64,000 bases of DNA from MGIIb-P sp963934015 (GTDB lineage: Archaea > Thermoplasmatota > Poseidoniia > Poseidoniales > Thalassarchaeaceae): contig CAWVWT010000002.1 in NCBI GenBank assembly GCA_963934015.1, forward strand, positions 81,759-145,758, in the 5' to 3' direction. Position numbers and translations under genes: made by a program. Each line of letters starts with the position of its first letter. Position 1 is the stretch's first letter. Below are positions 53,940 to 62,473 of this stretch, piece after piece. Under the pieces are notes generated by a model that saw only the letters and a program-made list of their open reading frames with translations, did not search any database and had not been told where the DNA came from.

Positions 53940-54028
53940 CCTTGCACCAACTCTGTTGGTGTGGAAGGACTACCGCAGCATACGTTAAAGGCGAACGCAG
54001 GTTCAAGGTTGGTACGGTGGTGCGTAGC

Positions 54029-55810
54029 ATGTCTGAAGAAGATGAGAATCCAACCCTTCCACCGCCACCTATGCCTGGGTCTGCAGACCTTCCACCACCA
54101 CCACCAATGCCAGCACCTGTAGGTCTGCCAATCCCACCTCCTATGCCTTCTGCGGGGGATTTACCACCTCCACCCATGCCTGCCGCTATGCCTGCCCCTC
54201 CACCCATGCCTGCCGCTATGCCTGCCCCTCCACCCATGCCTGCTGCTATGCCTGCTCCTCCACCCATGCCTGCCGCTATGCCTGCTCCCCCACCTATGCC
54301 AGAGATGCCAGCACCCCCCCTCACGCCCGTGATGCCCGCCCCTCCACCTATGCCAGAGATGCCCGTGCCGATTGCCGCAATCGACGAGGCTACAGAACCA
54401 GTAATTGAATTGCCTGACCCACTGGCAGCTCTCGACATCCTTGGTTCCACAACAGCTCCAATACAATCACCGGAACCTGCAATTGGCGAGTCTTTAGAGA
54501 CGGCTGATTTACTAGCTGCTCTAGATTCTTCACCCTCTGAAAATGCTGGTGAACCAGAACTAAGTGTGGCTGATTACAAATGGAAAGATACTGTACTTGA
54601 AGCGGTTATTGATAAATTTAGCATCACGGATCGAGATGCATTTTTGGTTCATGCAACATCTTTCGACGCCAATAAGAATCTCTACCTGACAAAAAGTGAA
54701 CTTACACAGGCAGCGAAAGAATGGGTTGAAATGACGACCCCAATTGCTGATTTACAAACTGTTGATCTGCCTGTGGAATTTGCTGCAGTGGTTTCGGACG
54801 AAACCGAAGCAACCGCTGATTTACCAGAAGTTGTTGATTTAGAAATAGCACCTGTGGTAAAATTGCCCGAACCAGTACCTGCCCCAGCAGTTGTGGATTT
54901 ACCCCCACCTCTGCCAGCACCACCACAAGCGATTGAATTACCTCCATTACCAGCCCCTGTCCCCGAAGCGACTGTTGAAATTCAAGGGTTTACCGTGCAA
55001 GATACTGATGTGGATGTCGGTGATGATAATACCCAAACTGAGGATTATCGTGAACTATGGAAGCGCCGTTCGGAGAAATCATTGCCACAGATGTATGGTG
55101 CCATAGATCGAATTGGCAGTGGGGAAATAGGATCACTACTCGATCGATATTCGGATAGATTTGGTCATGAGTTGGACCGCGAGATTATTGTAATGCGCAG
55201 GGCTGAACAGGATTCAAGGCGCGAAGCAGTGCCAGTTGTTGAATTGATTTCATCCCCAGAACAAGAGGAGGTGGAAGAAGATGAACTCAAATCGCAACTT
55301 ACCGAAGTTGAGGATATTCTGCGTCCACTTCAGCAGGCATACAAGGCTGCTGAAAGTAATTCTGAAAAGAAAGAAATGGCCCCTGCTTTGAAAGCATTGA
55401 TTGCTGAGCGAAAAATTTTGCTTTCAGTCATTGCCGGTGAAGCCGATGAAGATGCCCTACTTGACATCCCTGAAAGACCCGAAATTCCAAATTATTTGGG
55501 CGCCGACGCCGATTATCAGGCTGATGATGTCGAATCTGGTGACGATTTCGATGATTTCTTCAATATCATCAACCAATTATTAGGGGAAATGCCGGAAAAA
55601 TGGGTGAATAATTTTGTTGACTCCAAGGGTTTTGCACTGTTTCAAAAAGTTGGTGCAGATCCAAATAGTGCAAATGAAAAGACCCGGAAGAAATTCTTCA
55701 ATATGATTAACAACGAGCTTGGAAGCATGCCAGAAGATATGCTTGATGCCTTTGTGGCTTCACCCGAGTTTGAATTGTACAAGAGTATAGGCGAAAAATA
55801 CGGAGAGTGA
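54029..55810 (+). CDS. Proline-rich repeat protein
   Basis: From the ATG at 54029 this 593-residue protein is soluble and has no signal peptide. Residues 8-115 are proline-rich with a perfect 10-residue repeat (AAMPAPPPMP four times). The middle has a helical segment that may bear an EF-hand-like DANKNLYLTKSEL (about residue 210) and another proline-rich spacer. The last 100 residues contain two related helical units, FFNIINQLLGEMPEKWVNNFVDS and FFNMINNELGSMPEDMLDAFVAS. The proline tracts resemble profilin- or SH3-binding linkers, which is only an analogy. It is followed 4 bases later by the RDD-family gene. Confidence 0.7.
   Translation: MSEEDENPTLPPPPMPGSADLPPPPPMPAPVGLPIPPPMPSAGDLPPPPMPAAMPAPPPMPAAMPAPPPMPAAMPAPPPMPAAMPAPPPMPEMPAPPLTPVMPAPPPMPEMPVPIAAIDEATEPVIELPDPLAALDILGSTTAPIQSPEPAIGESLETADLLAALDSSPSENAGEPELSVADYKWKDTVLEAVIDKFSITDRDAFLVHATSFDANKNLYLTKSELTQAAKEWVEMTTPIADLQTVDLPVEFAAVVSDETEATADLPEVVDLEIAPVVKLPEPVPAPAVVDLPPPLPAPPQAIELPPLPAPVPEATVEIQGFTVQDTDVDVGDDNTQTEDYRELWKRRSEKSLPQMYGAIDRIGSGEIGSLLDRYSDRFGHELDREIIVMRRAEQDSRREAVPVVELISSPEQEEVEEDELKSQLTEVEDILRPLQQAYKAAESNSEKKEMAPALKALIAERKILLSVIAGEADEDALLDIPERPEIPNYLGADADYQADDVESGDDFDDFFNIINQLLGEMPEKWVNNFVDSKGFALFQKVGADPNSANEKTRKKFFNMINNELGSMPEDMLDAFVASPEFELYKSIGEKYGE
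54181..54300 (+). repeat. Four tandem 30-base repeats
   Basis: A 30-base unit, beginning TGCCGCTATGCCTGCCCCTC, occurs four times in register within the proline-rich protein, with few base changes between copies. Each unit encodes ten residues. Such near-identical repeats usually expand and shrink by slippage or recombination. Confidence 0.9.
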
Positions 55811-55814
55811 ATCC

Positions 55815-56600
55815 ATGGGACTCCTAGAAAAAGCAGGCAAAATCAAAGATGGTGACAAGCCCAAAAAGGCTGTAGCAAAAGCAACTAAGGGTAAAGCGAA
55901 GCCTGTAAAAGCAGTAAAAGCAAAACCTGTGAAAGCACAGAAGGCAGCTCGCAAACCTCGTGAACGTGTTGCACGCGAACCTCGTGTGATGCCTGATGGA
56001 TTCAATTTAGCGGGTAAGGCAGCTAGATTTGCACGCCGCTTGGTTGATTTCATTGTAACTTATGGCGCATTCTTGGGTGTTCTTGGCGCCTTTGCAATGA
56101 TTGATGGTGATTTTACCTACTTGTGGATTGCTGCAATCGCAATGATGCTGCTCAATCTGGTCGTATTGCCTCTCAAAACAAATCGCTCCGTTGGTATGTT
56201 TCTAACCAGGACTCGATATGTGAATCATAAAGGAAATCATCCCTTTTTCATGCATCAAATTTTGAGTAGTCTTACTGCATTATATGTCATGCTGTCCATC
56301 GTAATGATTGGTGTTGGTGCAGGTGATACCGGTGGTGCTAACTGGACAATTATTTCAATCGGGATTTTCCTTGGACTGATTCCATTTTCTGATTATGTAG
56401 TCACTAAATTGCGCAAAGCAAATGGTGAAACACAAAGTATGTATGATGCTATGTTTGGTTGCTGGTATGTCGTTGCTGAACGCGCGGATACGGGTGACAG
56501 CGCATGGATGTCACGTCTGGAATCATTAGGAGATTGGGGCGAAAAGAAGGGCTGGTCAGGCTCTGCTACAGAAGACGAGGATGCAGAAAGTAATGATTGA
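55815..56600 (+). CDS. RDD-family membrane protein with basic N-terminal tail
   Basis: This 261-residue protein has an N-terminal tail of about 60 residues that is almost all Lys, Ala and Pro (KAVKAKPVKAQKAARKP), like histone or nucleic-acid-binding tails. RDD-type membrane helices follow (ARFARRLVDFIVTYG marks the family's Arg and Asp in the first helix), with four helices in all and a C-terminal soluble tail. Substrate unknown. It comes 4 bases after the proline-rich gene, and the two may act together. Confidence 0.72.
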   Translation: MGLLEKAGKIKDGDKPKKAVAKATKGKAKPVKAVKAKPVKAQKAARKPRERVAREPRVMPDGFNLAGKAARFARRLVDFIVTYGAFLGVLGAFAMIDGDFTYLWIAAIAMMLLNLVVLPLKTNRSVGMFLTRTRYVNHKGNHPFFMHQILSSLTALYVMLSIVMIGVGAGDTGGANWTIISIGIFLGLIPFSDYVVTKLRKANGETQSMYDAMFGCWYVVAERADTGDSAWMSRLESLGDWGEKKGWSGSATEDEDAESND

Positions 56601-56684
56601 TCATATTGCCAAGTCAATTTACCCGTTTGAGCGGATTGGAATTTATTCCACGCTCGACCTACCGTACGTGAGGTGCAACATCCG

Positions 56685-57764
56685 ATGAGTCCACTTACCT
56701 TGATTTTCATATACGCAAGTTTAGCGCTAGGTGCATCGTTTCTATGCTCGATTCTTGAGGCCGTTTTACTGTCAACAACGAGGGGTCACGTTGCAGTATT
56801 GGAATCGACTGGTAGTCGCACAGCACATCTTTGGATACGATTCAAGGAGGACCCTGAACGACCTCTTACTGCAATTTTAACATTGAATACAATCGCTCAT
56901 ACTGTTGGCGCCCTAGGTGTTGGCACCCAGGTCGAAGCACTCCATAACGGACAGTATGCAATGGCGGTTGCATCAGCATTATTGACGATAGGTGTTCTAT
57001 TATTCAGTGAAATTCTCCCTAAAACATTGGGTACAATGTATTGGAAATCACTTTGTAAGCCCAGTGCATATATTCTGAATGTTCTAATCTGGATTCTGAT
57101 TTGGGTCGTAGTCCCAATAGAATTTATCAGACGAATGTTTCCAGCATCTGAGCAAGAAACTGTTTCACGTGAAGAATTGGTTGCATTGGCCGATATCGGT
57201 GAGGCGGAAGGTACAATTGAAGAGGATGAAGAGAAAGTCATTACAAATCTATTGCGGCTACGTGAGACATCTGTCAGTGAGGTAATGACACCCAGCGTAG
57301 TCATCACAACTGTATCGGCAGACTGGTCTGTAGACACGGTGCGAAAAGAAATCCCCATCATGACTCATGGTAGACTTCCCGTTACAGGTGAGACTGTTGA
57401 CGATATCCGAGGAATTGTGTTGCGCAGTGATATTTTACGAATGGCTGCAGCCGATGAAGATGATGTTTTGATGTCTGATATCATGAGACCAGTGACATAC
57501 TGTAATCAAGCTGAATCCGTGGACGTTGCTCTCGATATGCTATTGGAAAAACGAGAGCAGATTATGGTGATAAAGGATGAATTTGGTGCCACTAGAGGTT
57601 TACTCAGCATGGAAGACATCATTGAAACACTACTCGGGGTAGAAATTGTTGATGAGGACGATCTTGATGCAATCGAAGAAGGTACGACAGCAGAAGACCT
57701 TCGCGAATTTGCCAAGGAAAAATTTGCTCAAACCAATGATGCATTGCCAGACGACGTGGAATGA
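56685..57764 (+). CDS. CNNM/CorC-like protein (DUF21 plus CBS pair)
   Basis: This 359-residue membrane protein has a four-helix DUF21 domain (about 1-150), a cytoplasmic linker with the acidic helix EEDEEKVITNLLRLRE, and a CBS pair (SEVMTPSVVITTVSADWS and SDIMRPVTYCNQAESVD) that usually senses nucleotides. The C-terminal CorC_HlyC domain seen in many bacterial members is not visible. Family members are linked to Mg2+ or Co2+ movement. Start ATG 56685 has GAGGTG upstream. Its last bases overlap the metG start. Confidence 0.85.
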   Translation: MSPLTLIFIYASLALGASFLCSILEAVLLSTTRGHVAVLESTGSRTAHLWIRFKEDPERPLTAILTLNTIAHTVGALGVGTQVEALHNGQYAMAVASALLTIGVLLFSEILPKTLGTMYWKSLCKPSAYILNVLIWILIWVVVPIEFIRRMFPASEQETVSREELVALADIGEAEGTIEEDEEKVITNLLRLRETSVSEVMTPSVVITTVSADWSVDTVRKEIPIMTHGRLPVTGETVDDIRGIVLRSDILRMAAADEDDVLMSDIMRPVTYCNQAESVDVALDMLLEKREQIMVIKDEFGATRGLLSMEDIIETLLGVEIVDEDDLDAIEEGTTAEDLREFAKEKFAQTNDALPDDVE

Positions 57765-60028
57765 TGAATATTATGACTGAAGAACATGTTCTCATTTGTG
57801 TCGCTTGGCCCTATGCCAATGGTCCATTGCACCTAGGACATGTCGCTGGCTGTTATTTGCCACCTGACATTCATGCTCGTTATGAAAGGGCTTTGGGCAA
57901 TCGTGTTTTGATGGTTTCAGGCTCAGATGAGCATGGTACGCCGATTACAGTTACCGCCGAAACGCTGGGAATATCTCCTCAACAGGTCGTTGACAAATAT
58001 CATGCAACAAACACGCAGGCTTTACTTGATCTCGGTTGTATGTGGGAACCTAATATAGATCCACGCGGGGTCGATTTTGGAGGTGCGCTATTCAATCGTA
58101 CAAGTGATCCAGAGCATAAGCAATTTGTCCAAGAGAATTTTTTATCACTGCTGGATGCTGGATTGTTTGAACAAAAAACAATGCAGCAATATTATGAAAA
58201 CCGAGAGCAAGGGGGACGATTTTTACCCGACCGATATGTGGAAGGTGAATGTCCAAATTGTGGAGAAGATGGGGCGCGAGGCGACCAATGTGATGAATGT
58301 GGCACCACGTATGAATCGCATGAACTACAGAACCCCCGCTCCAAAATGAATCCAGGTGCTAAGATTGAAGTCCGTGATACAGAACACTTTTTCTATCGAT
58401 TAGATCGATTCCAAAGTGTCTTGGAGAAACATGCAACTCAACAGAATCCAAAATGGAAATCCAATGTCCGTGCAATGACAAAACAGTGGTTGGACATGGG
58501 TCTTCGCCCACGTGCTGTGACCCGTGATCTTGAATGGGGCATTCCACTCCCTCTTGAAGGAAAAGAGTGGGATGGGAAATGTGTTTACGTATGGTTTGAA
58601 GCGGTACAAGGCTACTACTCTTGTGCACGTATTTGGGCACAACGTCATGCAGTATCAACGGATTGGCGAAAATGGTGGTGTGTTTCTGAAGATGGAGTTG
58701 TGCCTCGACATCTCTATTTCCTTGGAAAGGACAACATTCCATTCCATACCGTCATTTGGCCTGCCCTGATTATGGGTCTAAATCACGCAAACAATGGTCT
58801 TGGTGATGGCGACCCCGTTTCTCTTCCAGGGCCTGGTGATCTCGCTCTCGAGACTAATGTCCCAGCCATGGAATATCTGATGCTTGCTGGTGGTCAATTC
58901 AGTAAAAGCCGCAAGCACGCAGTATGGCTCCCATCATTCCTTGAACGATTCGATCCAGATACTCTGCGCTACTATCTCAGTATCAATATGCCAGAAAACC
59001 ACGATACCGATTTCAATTGGCCCGATTTTGTTGAGAAAATTAATGCTGAACTGAATGGGACATATGGTAATTATGTCAACCGTGTCATGAGTTTGGGCAA
59101 TAAATTAGGTGGTGAGAATCCACTTCTCGAATTTGACAACTTGCCCGCATGCAACGCTGAAATGGAAAGACTTGCCCAGATATACGTCCAAATTACGCAA
59201 AGCCTGAATCGGCATCGATACAAAGAAGCATTGAGACATGTTATGTCCGCCGCACAATATGGAAACCAAATGTTGCAAAAAGCAGCTCCGTGGAAATATA
59301 TCGAAGTGGTGGATGATGAAGAGCACCGAACAAATCGATTAGATTCTCTCGCCAAATTGGCATTTGGGTGGCGGCTCGCTAGATTCCTTGCCATTACAAG
59401 CCACCCATTCTTGCCATTCAGTGCACAACGGCTCTGGGTCATGCTGGGACAGGTAGGTGATGTTTCTGAAGCATTGTATGAAAGTGCGATTGATTGGTCT
59501 ACGGCAATCACATGGTCTAAAATCAGTGAGCCGTTGTTTTCGCGGCTTGATTTAGACGCGATCATTGAGCATGAAGAATCTCTAGTAGCATCCAGTGAAG
59601 AACTGGCACATGATGACCCAGGTCATGGTGTCAAAGGTAGTGGGAAAAAATTGAAAGTAGAGGAGGAAAATGAAATGAATAATGCACCAGAAGGAACCGC
59701 TTTTTTGAATTTTGAGACATTTATGTCTGTAGAACTGTGTACAGGTACAATCACTTCAGTAGAAGATCACCCTAATGCTGATAAATTGTATGTGGTCAAT
59801 ATCGACGATGGTTCTGATGAGGGGAGAATCGTTTGTGCTGGCCTGAAACCATACTATTCAATCGAAGAAATGACTGGTAAACAGGTTGTTTTCGTAGCGA
59901 ATTTAGAGCCCCGAAAATTACGAGGTGTAATGTCTGAAGGTATGATTTGTGCTGCAGATGATGGAAATGGCACTGTAAAACTCATCACAATCGATGGTGG
60001 AATTACAGATGGTTCACGTGTACGCTAA
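57761..60028 (+). CDS. metG: Methionyl-tRNA synthetase with C-terminal tRNA-binding domain
   Basis: This class I synthetase charges initiator and elongator tRNA-Met. It has 755 residues. The HIGH signature is HLGH (24-27), the zinc knuckle is CPNCGEDGARGDQCDECG, and KMSKS is present as FSKSR (encoded near 58898). An anticodon-binding helical domain follows, and the last 115 residues form an OB-fold tRNA-binding domain of the Trbp111/EMAP type, with NADKLYVVNIDDG and VMSEGMICAADD. In-frame ATGs at 57761, 57764 and 57773 are all possible; the first overlaps the CNNM stop. The stop interlocks (CTAA) with tsr3. Confidence 0.95.
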   Translation: MMNIMTEEHVLICVAWPYANGPLHLGHVAGCYLPPDIHARYERALGNRVLMVSGSDEHGTPITVTAETLGISPQQVVDKYHATNTQALLDLGCMWEPNIDPRGVDFGGALFNRTSDPEHKQFVQENFLSLLDAGLFEQKTMQQYYENREQGGRFLPDRYVEGECPNCGEDGARGDQCDECGTTYESHELQNPRSKMNPGAKIEVRDTEHFFYRLDRFQSVLEKHATQQNPKWKSNVRAMTKQWLDMGLRPRAVTRDLEWGIPLPLEGKEWDGKCVYVWFEAVQGYYSCARIWAQRHAVSTDWRKWWCVSEDGVVPRHLYFLGKDNIPFHTVIWPALIMGLNHANNGLGDGDPVSLPGPGDLALETNVPAMEYLMLAGGQFSKSRKHAVWLPSFLERFDPDTLRYYLSINMPENHDTDFNWPDFVEKINAELNGTYGNYVNRVMSLGNKLGGENPLLEFDNLPACNAEMERLAQIYVQITQSLNRHRYKEALRHVMSAAQYGNQMLQKAAPWKYIEVVDDEEHRTNRLDSLAKLAFGWRLARFLAITSHPFLPFSAQRLWVMLGQVGDVSEALYESAIDWSTAITWSKISEPLFSRLDLDAIIEHEESLVASSEELAHDDPGHGVKGSGKKLKVEEENEMNNAPEGTAFLNFETFMSVELCTGTITSVEDHPNADKLYVVNIDDGSDEGRIVCAGLKPYYSIEEMTGKQVVFVANLEPRKLRGVMSEGMICAADDGNGTVKLITIDGGITDGSRVR

Positions 60029-60567
60029 TCGGCGGGCATCTCAAAAAATTCCCATTGCAAATCAATAAGCTGTTGCCTTGATTCTGCTTCCTTATATGCA
60101 GCCAACGGTTCTGCGTTCAAGATTAGAAATTGTTCACCCCAAGCAAACGGTTTCAGTATTCGTTTAGCTTGGTCATCTTTGTTTAGAAGCACTAGGCACA
60201 TTGCTAGTGCTTCTACAGTACTCAATCTCCCGGGTTTCCCCCATGAAACTGGGTTGGCTGCGAGAACCAATGGGAGTGTCCTACCCTCCAACCTAGGTGA
60301 TGATGATTTGATTTGTTTTAGCGATTCTGTCAACCGTTTCCATGAGCAATCTAGTGCAACCAATGCTGCGCCTTTTTCAATCATTGGTAAATCATCAGGA
60401 CCCAAAATAATACCTGCAGCAGGATCTAACAAATATCCCCTCCGAGGGGGACGGCGGGTGTTGAAATGCAATGTGGCCAATTCTCGTGCAGCCAATTTTC
60501 GAGCGGTGCATTTCTTGGGATCATCCTGTTCCAAATGAATGATGTGCAATGGCACATCTTGTCCCAT
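60025..60567 (-). CDS. tsr3: rRNA aminocarboxypropyltransferase Tsr3
   Basis: Tsr3 transfers the aminocarboxypropyl group of SAM to a hypermodified uridine/pseudouridine in small-subunit rRNA. The 180-residue protein has the family motifs DDPKKCTARKLA near the start, GYLLDPAAGIILGPDDL, VALDCSWKR and RLEGRTLPLVLAANPVSWG. In archaea the modified base lies in helix 31 of 16S rRNA. Start ATG 60567 sits 3 bases after GGTGAT, which overlaps the MBF1 stop. It forms an MBF1-tsr3 pair. Confidence 0.88.
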   Translation of the reverse strand: MGQDVPLHIIHLEQDDPKKCTARKLAARELATLHFNTRRPPRRGYLLDPAAGIILGPDDLPMIEKGAALVALDCSWKRLTESLKQIKSSSPRLEGRTLPLVLAANPVSWGKPGRLSTVEALAMCLVLLNKDDQAKRILKPFAWGEQFLILNAEPLAAYKEAESRQQLIDLQWEFFEMPAD

Positions 60568-61086
60568 CTAATCACCTCGGAGTTCCTTCTTGGCTTGATC
60601 ATACAAATCTTCCATTGTCATCGGACGATTTGATGTTTGCCTCACGATGGATTCTTCCTCAATCGTGCGTGTAACCAAGAGTTTCATGCCGAGAATCCGC
60701 TCAAATTTTTTTATGACTGAATCGGTAGGGTGTTTTCCACCTTCAGTGTGTTGAATGATATTAACGCGTTCAGCCATACGTTTCGCGAGTTCACGTTGAT
60801 CCCAGCCCTTGTCTTCGCGGGCAAGTCGTATTGCAGACGCAAAATCGCTTCGTAATTCATCACTATGTCTGACCATGATGTCTTTGCCTTTCTTACCAAT
60901 GCCACCGAAGCCACCACTTGTCTTACCTCTAAGAACGCCTGAAGGTGCGCGAGGCGGTGTGGGTTGTTCAGTGATGCTAAGTCCCATTCGCTCTAGGCAA
61001 TTTTGACAGGCTTCAATCGAAGAACGCCCCTTCATGGCAGTGCGAGTTCCCACCTTTACTGCGCCACACACTTCACATTCACCCAT
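60568..61086 (-). CDS. mbf1: Multiprotein bridging factor 1 (archaeal MBF1)
   Basis: From the ATG at 61086, preceded by GGTGAT 3 bases away, the protein has 172 residues. It has an N-terminal zinc knuckle CEVC ... CQNC and a C-terminal Cro-type helix-turn-helix, IRLAREDKGWDQRELAKRMAERVNIIQHTEGGKHPTD. The layout matches archaeal MBF1, a ribosome/transcription-linked protein. A longer frame from 61125 is less likely. It is translated with tsr3 and is divergent from the PAN gene. Confidence 0.9.
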   Translation of the reverse strand: MGECEVCGAVKVGTRTAMKGRSSIEACQNCLERMGLSITEQPTPPRAPSGVLRGKTSGGFGGIGKKGKDIMVRHSDELRSDFASAIRLAREDKGWDQRELAKRMAERVNIIQHTEGGKHPTDSVIKKFERILGMKLLVTRTIEEESIVRQTSNRPMTMEDLYDQAKKELRGD

Positions 61087-61187
61087 GGTATCACCAAGTC
61101 TCTGGCCTTGCGAATTACTCTTCAACTTTCACTTTAACCTACAATCAATGTGTAAATCTTCATCAACGTTGCCCCTGCCGACCAACC

Positions 61188-62435
61188 ATGTCTTCCGACT
61201 CAGACGCGATTAACCCCGGCGGGGACGAATCACTTCATCACCGCGAAGACGAGGGTGTTGATGGCCAACTATCACGCCTTGAGAGCGACTTTAGAGACCT
61301 TACCGAAAGAGCACAAAATCTACTCACCGAGCGTGTTTATCTTGAAAATGAGGTTAGTCAGCAAAAAAAGAAAGTAAATCGTCTAGAAGAAGAAATTCGA
61401 ATGCTCCGGTCTCCACCACACATTGTTGGACATGTACAAGATCGAATTAACGATGAGAAAGTTGTTGTTCGTTCATCCAACGGCACGGTGTTTTTGGTTT
61501 CGGCTAACCAACGTATCGAACAGGATTTACTCAAACCAGGTGCGCGTGTTGCGCTTAATCAGGACACACTGTCAGTTATCGAGGTATTGCATGATGCATG
61601 GGATCCACTGGTAACTGGAGCCGAAATGGTGGATAAGCCTGATATTTCATATAGTGACATGGGTGGAATAGATGAACAAATCCGACTTATCAAAGAGAGT
61701 ATTGAATTGCCACTGACATCACCTGAGGCGTTTACCCGATTTGGTATTCAACCTCCAAAAGGTGTTCTACTCGTCGGTCCACCTGGCTGTGGGAAGACCA
61801 TGCTGGCCAAGGCTGTGGCTTCTTCAACGGATTGTTCATTCATTCGATTGGTTGGAAGTGAATTGGCGCAGAAGTACATCGGCGAAGGGGGACGTATGGT
61901 GCGTGAATTATTCGATTTAGCTCGTGAAAAAGCCCCATCGATTGTTTTTATCGATGAGATTGATGCAATCGGTGCTAAGCGATTGGATACTGCGACCAGT
62001 GGTGACCGTGAAGTGCAACGCACATTAATGCAATTGCTAGCGGAATTGGATGGTTTTGATTCCCTCGATGATGTAAAATTGATTTCTGCTACTAACCGAC
62101 CTGATATTCTGGATGAAGCATTACTGCGACCTGGGCGCTTTGACAGAATTATCGAAATTCCATTGCCGAATGAGGATGGGCGTACTGCTATTTTGAAAAT
62201 CCACATGGGTAAGATGCCCAAAACCAAAGACCTCTCAATAAGGAAAATTGTATCCAAGACCAAGGGTTTCAGCGGTGCTGATTTGAAAGCGACGTGTGTT
62301 GAAGCCGCAATGGTTGCAATCAGGGCCAAGAGGAAGTCTGTAAATTCAAAGGATTTCACTACCGCTATTGAAAGAATTTCAGAAAAGAAGGCTAGTTCAT
62401 CTCTAGGAGATGCCCCCGAAAATCTGTTTCACTGA
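61188..62435 (+). CDS. pan: Proteasome-activating nucleotidase PAN
   Basis: PAN unfolds substrates and feeds them into the 20S proteasome, whose alpha subunit is encoded at 16167. The 415-residue chain has an N-terminal coiled coil (about 27-75), an OB-fold (76-135) and the AAA domain: Walker A GPPGCGKT (197-204), pore loop KYIGEG (229-234), Walker B IVFIDEID, and ATNRPDILDEALLRPGRFD. The C-terminal docking tail is LFH, with Phe in place of the usual Tyr of HbYX. No ribosome-binding site precedes the ATG, so it may be leaderless. Confidence 0.95.
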   Translation: MSSDSDAINPGGDESLHHREDEGVDGQLSRLESDFRDLTERAQNLLTERVYLENEVSQQKKKVNRLEEEIRMLRSPPHIVGHVQDRINDEKVVVRSSNGTVFLVSANQRIEQDLLKPGARVALNQDTLSVIEVLHDAWDPLVTGAEMVDKPDISYSDMGGIDEQIRLIKESIELPLTSPEAFTRFGIQPPKGVLLVGPPGCGKTMLAKAVASSTDCSFIRLVGSELAQKYIGEGGRMVRELFDLAREKAPSIVFIDEIDAIGAKRLDTATSGDREVQRTLMQLLAELDGFDSLDDVKLISATNRPDILDEALLRPGRFDRIIEIPLPNEDGRTAILKIHMGKMPKTKDLSIRKIVSKTKGFSGADLKATCVEAAMVAIRAKRKSVNSKDFTTAIERISEKKASSSLGDAPENLFH

Positions 62436-62473
62436 TGCGAACACTCATGGATATCCTCCTATGAGCCTGCTCT

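Noticed and set aside
53929..54450. Minus-strand reading frame of 173 residues, rich in glycine (GGGAGIAAGM repeats)
   Set aside because: It is the complement of the proline-rich tandem repeats. The plus-strand frame is longer, has conserved ends beyond the repeats and fits the operon.
54161..54466. Second minus-strand frame with RHSGRHGWR repeats
   Set aside because: Another shadow of the same 30-base repeats, with no start signal.
61748..62359. Minus-strand frame of 203 residues inside the PAN gene
   Set aside because: It is a shadow of the AAA domain coding sequence.
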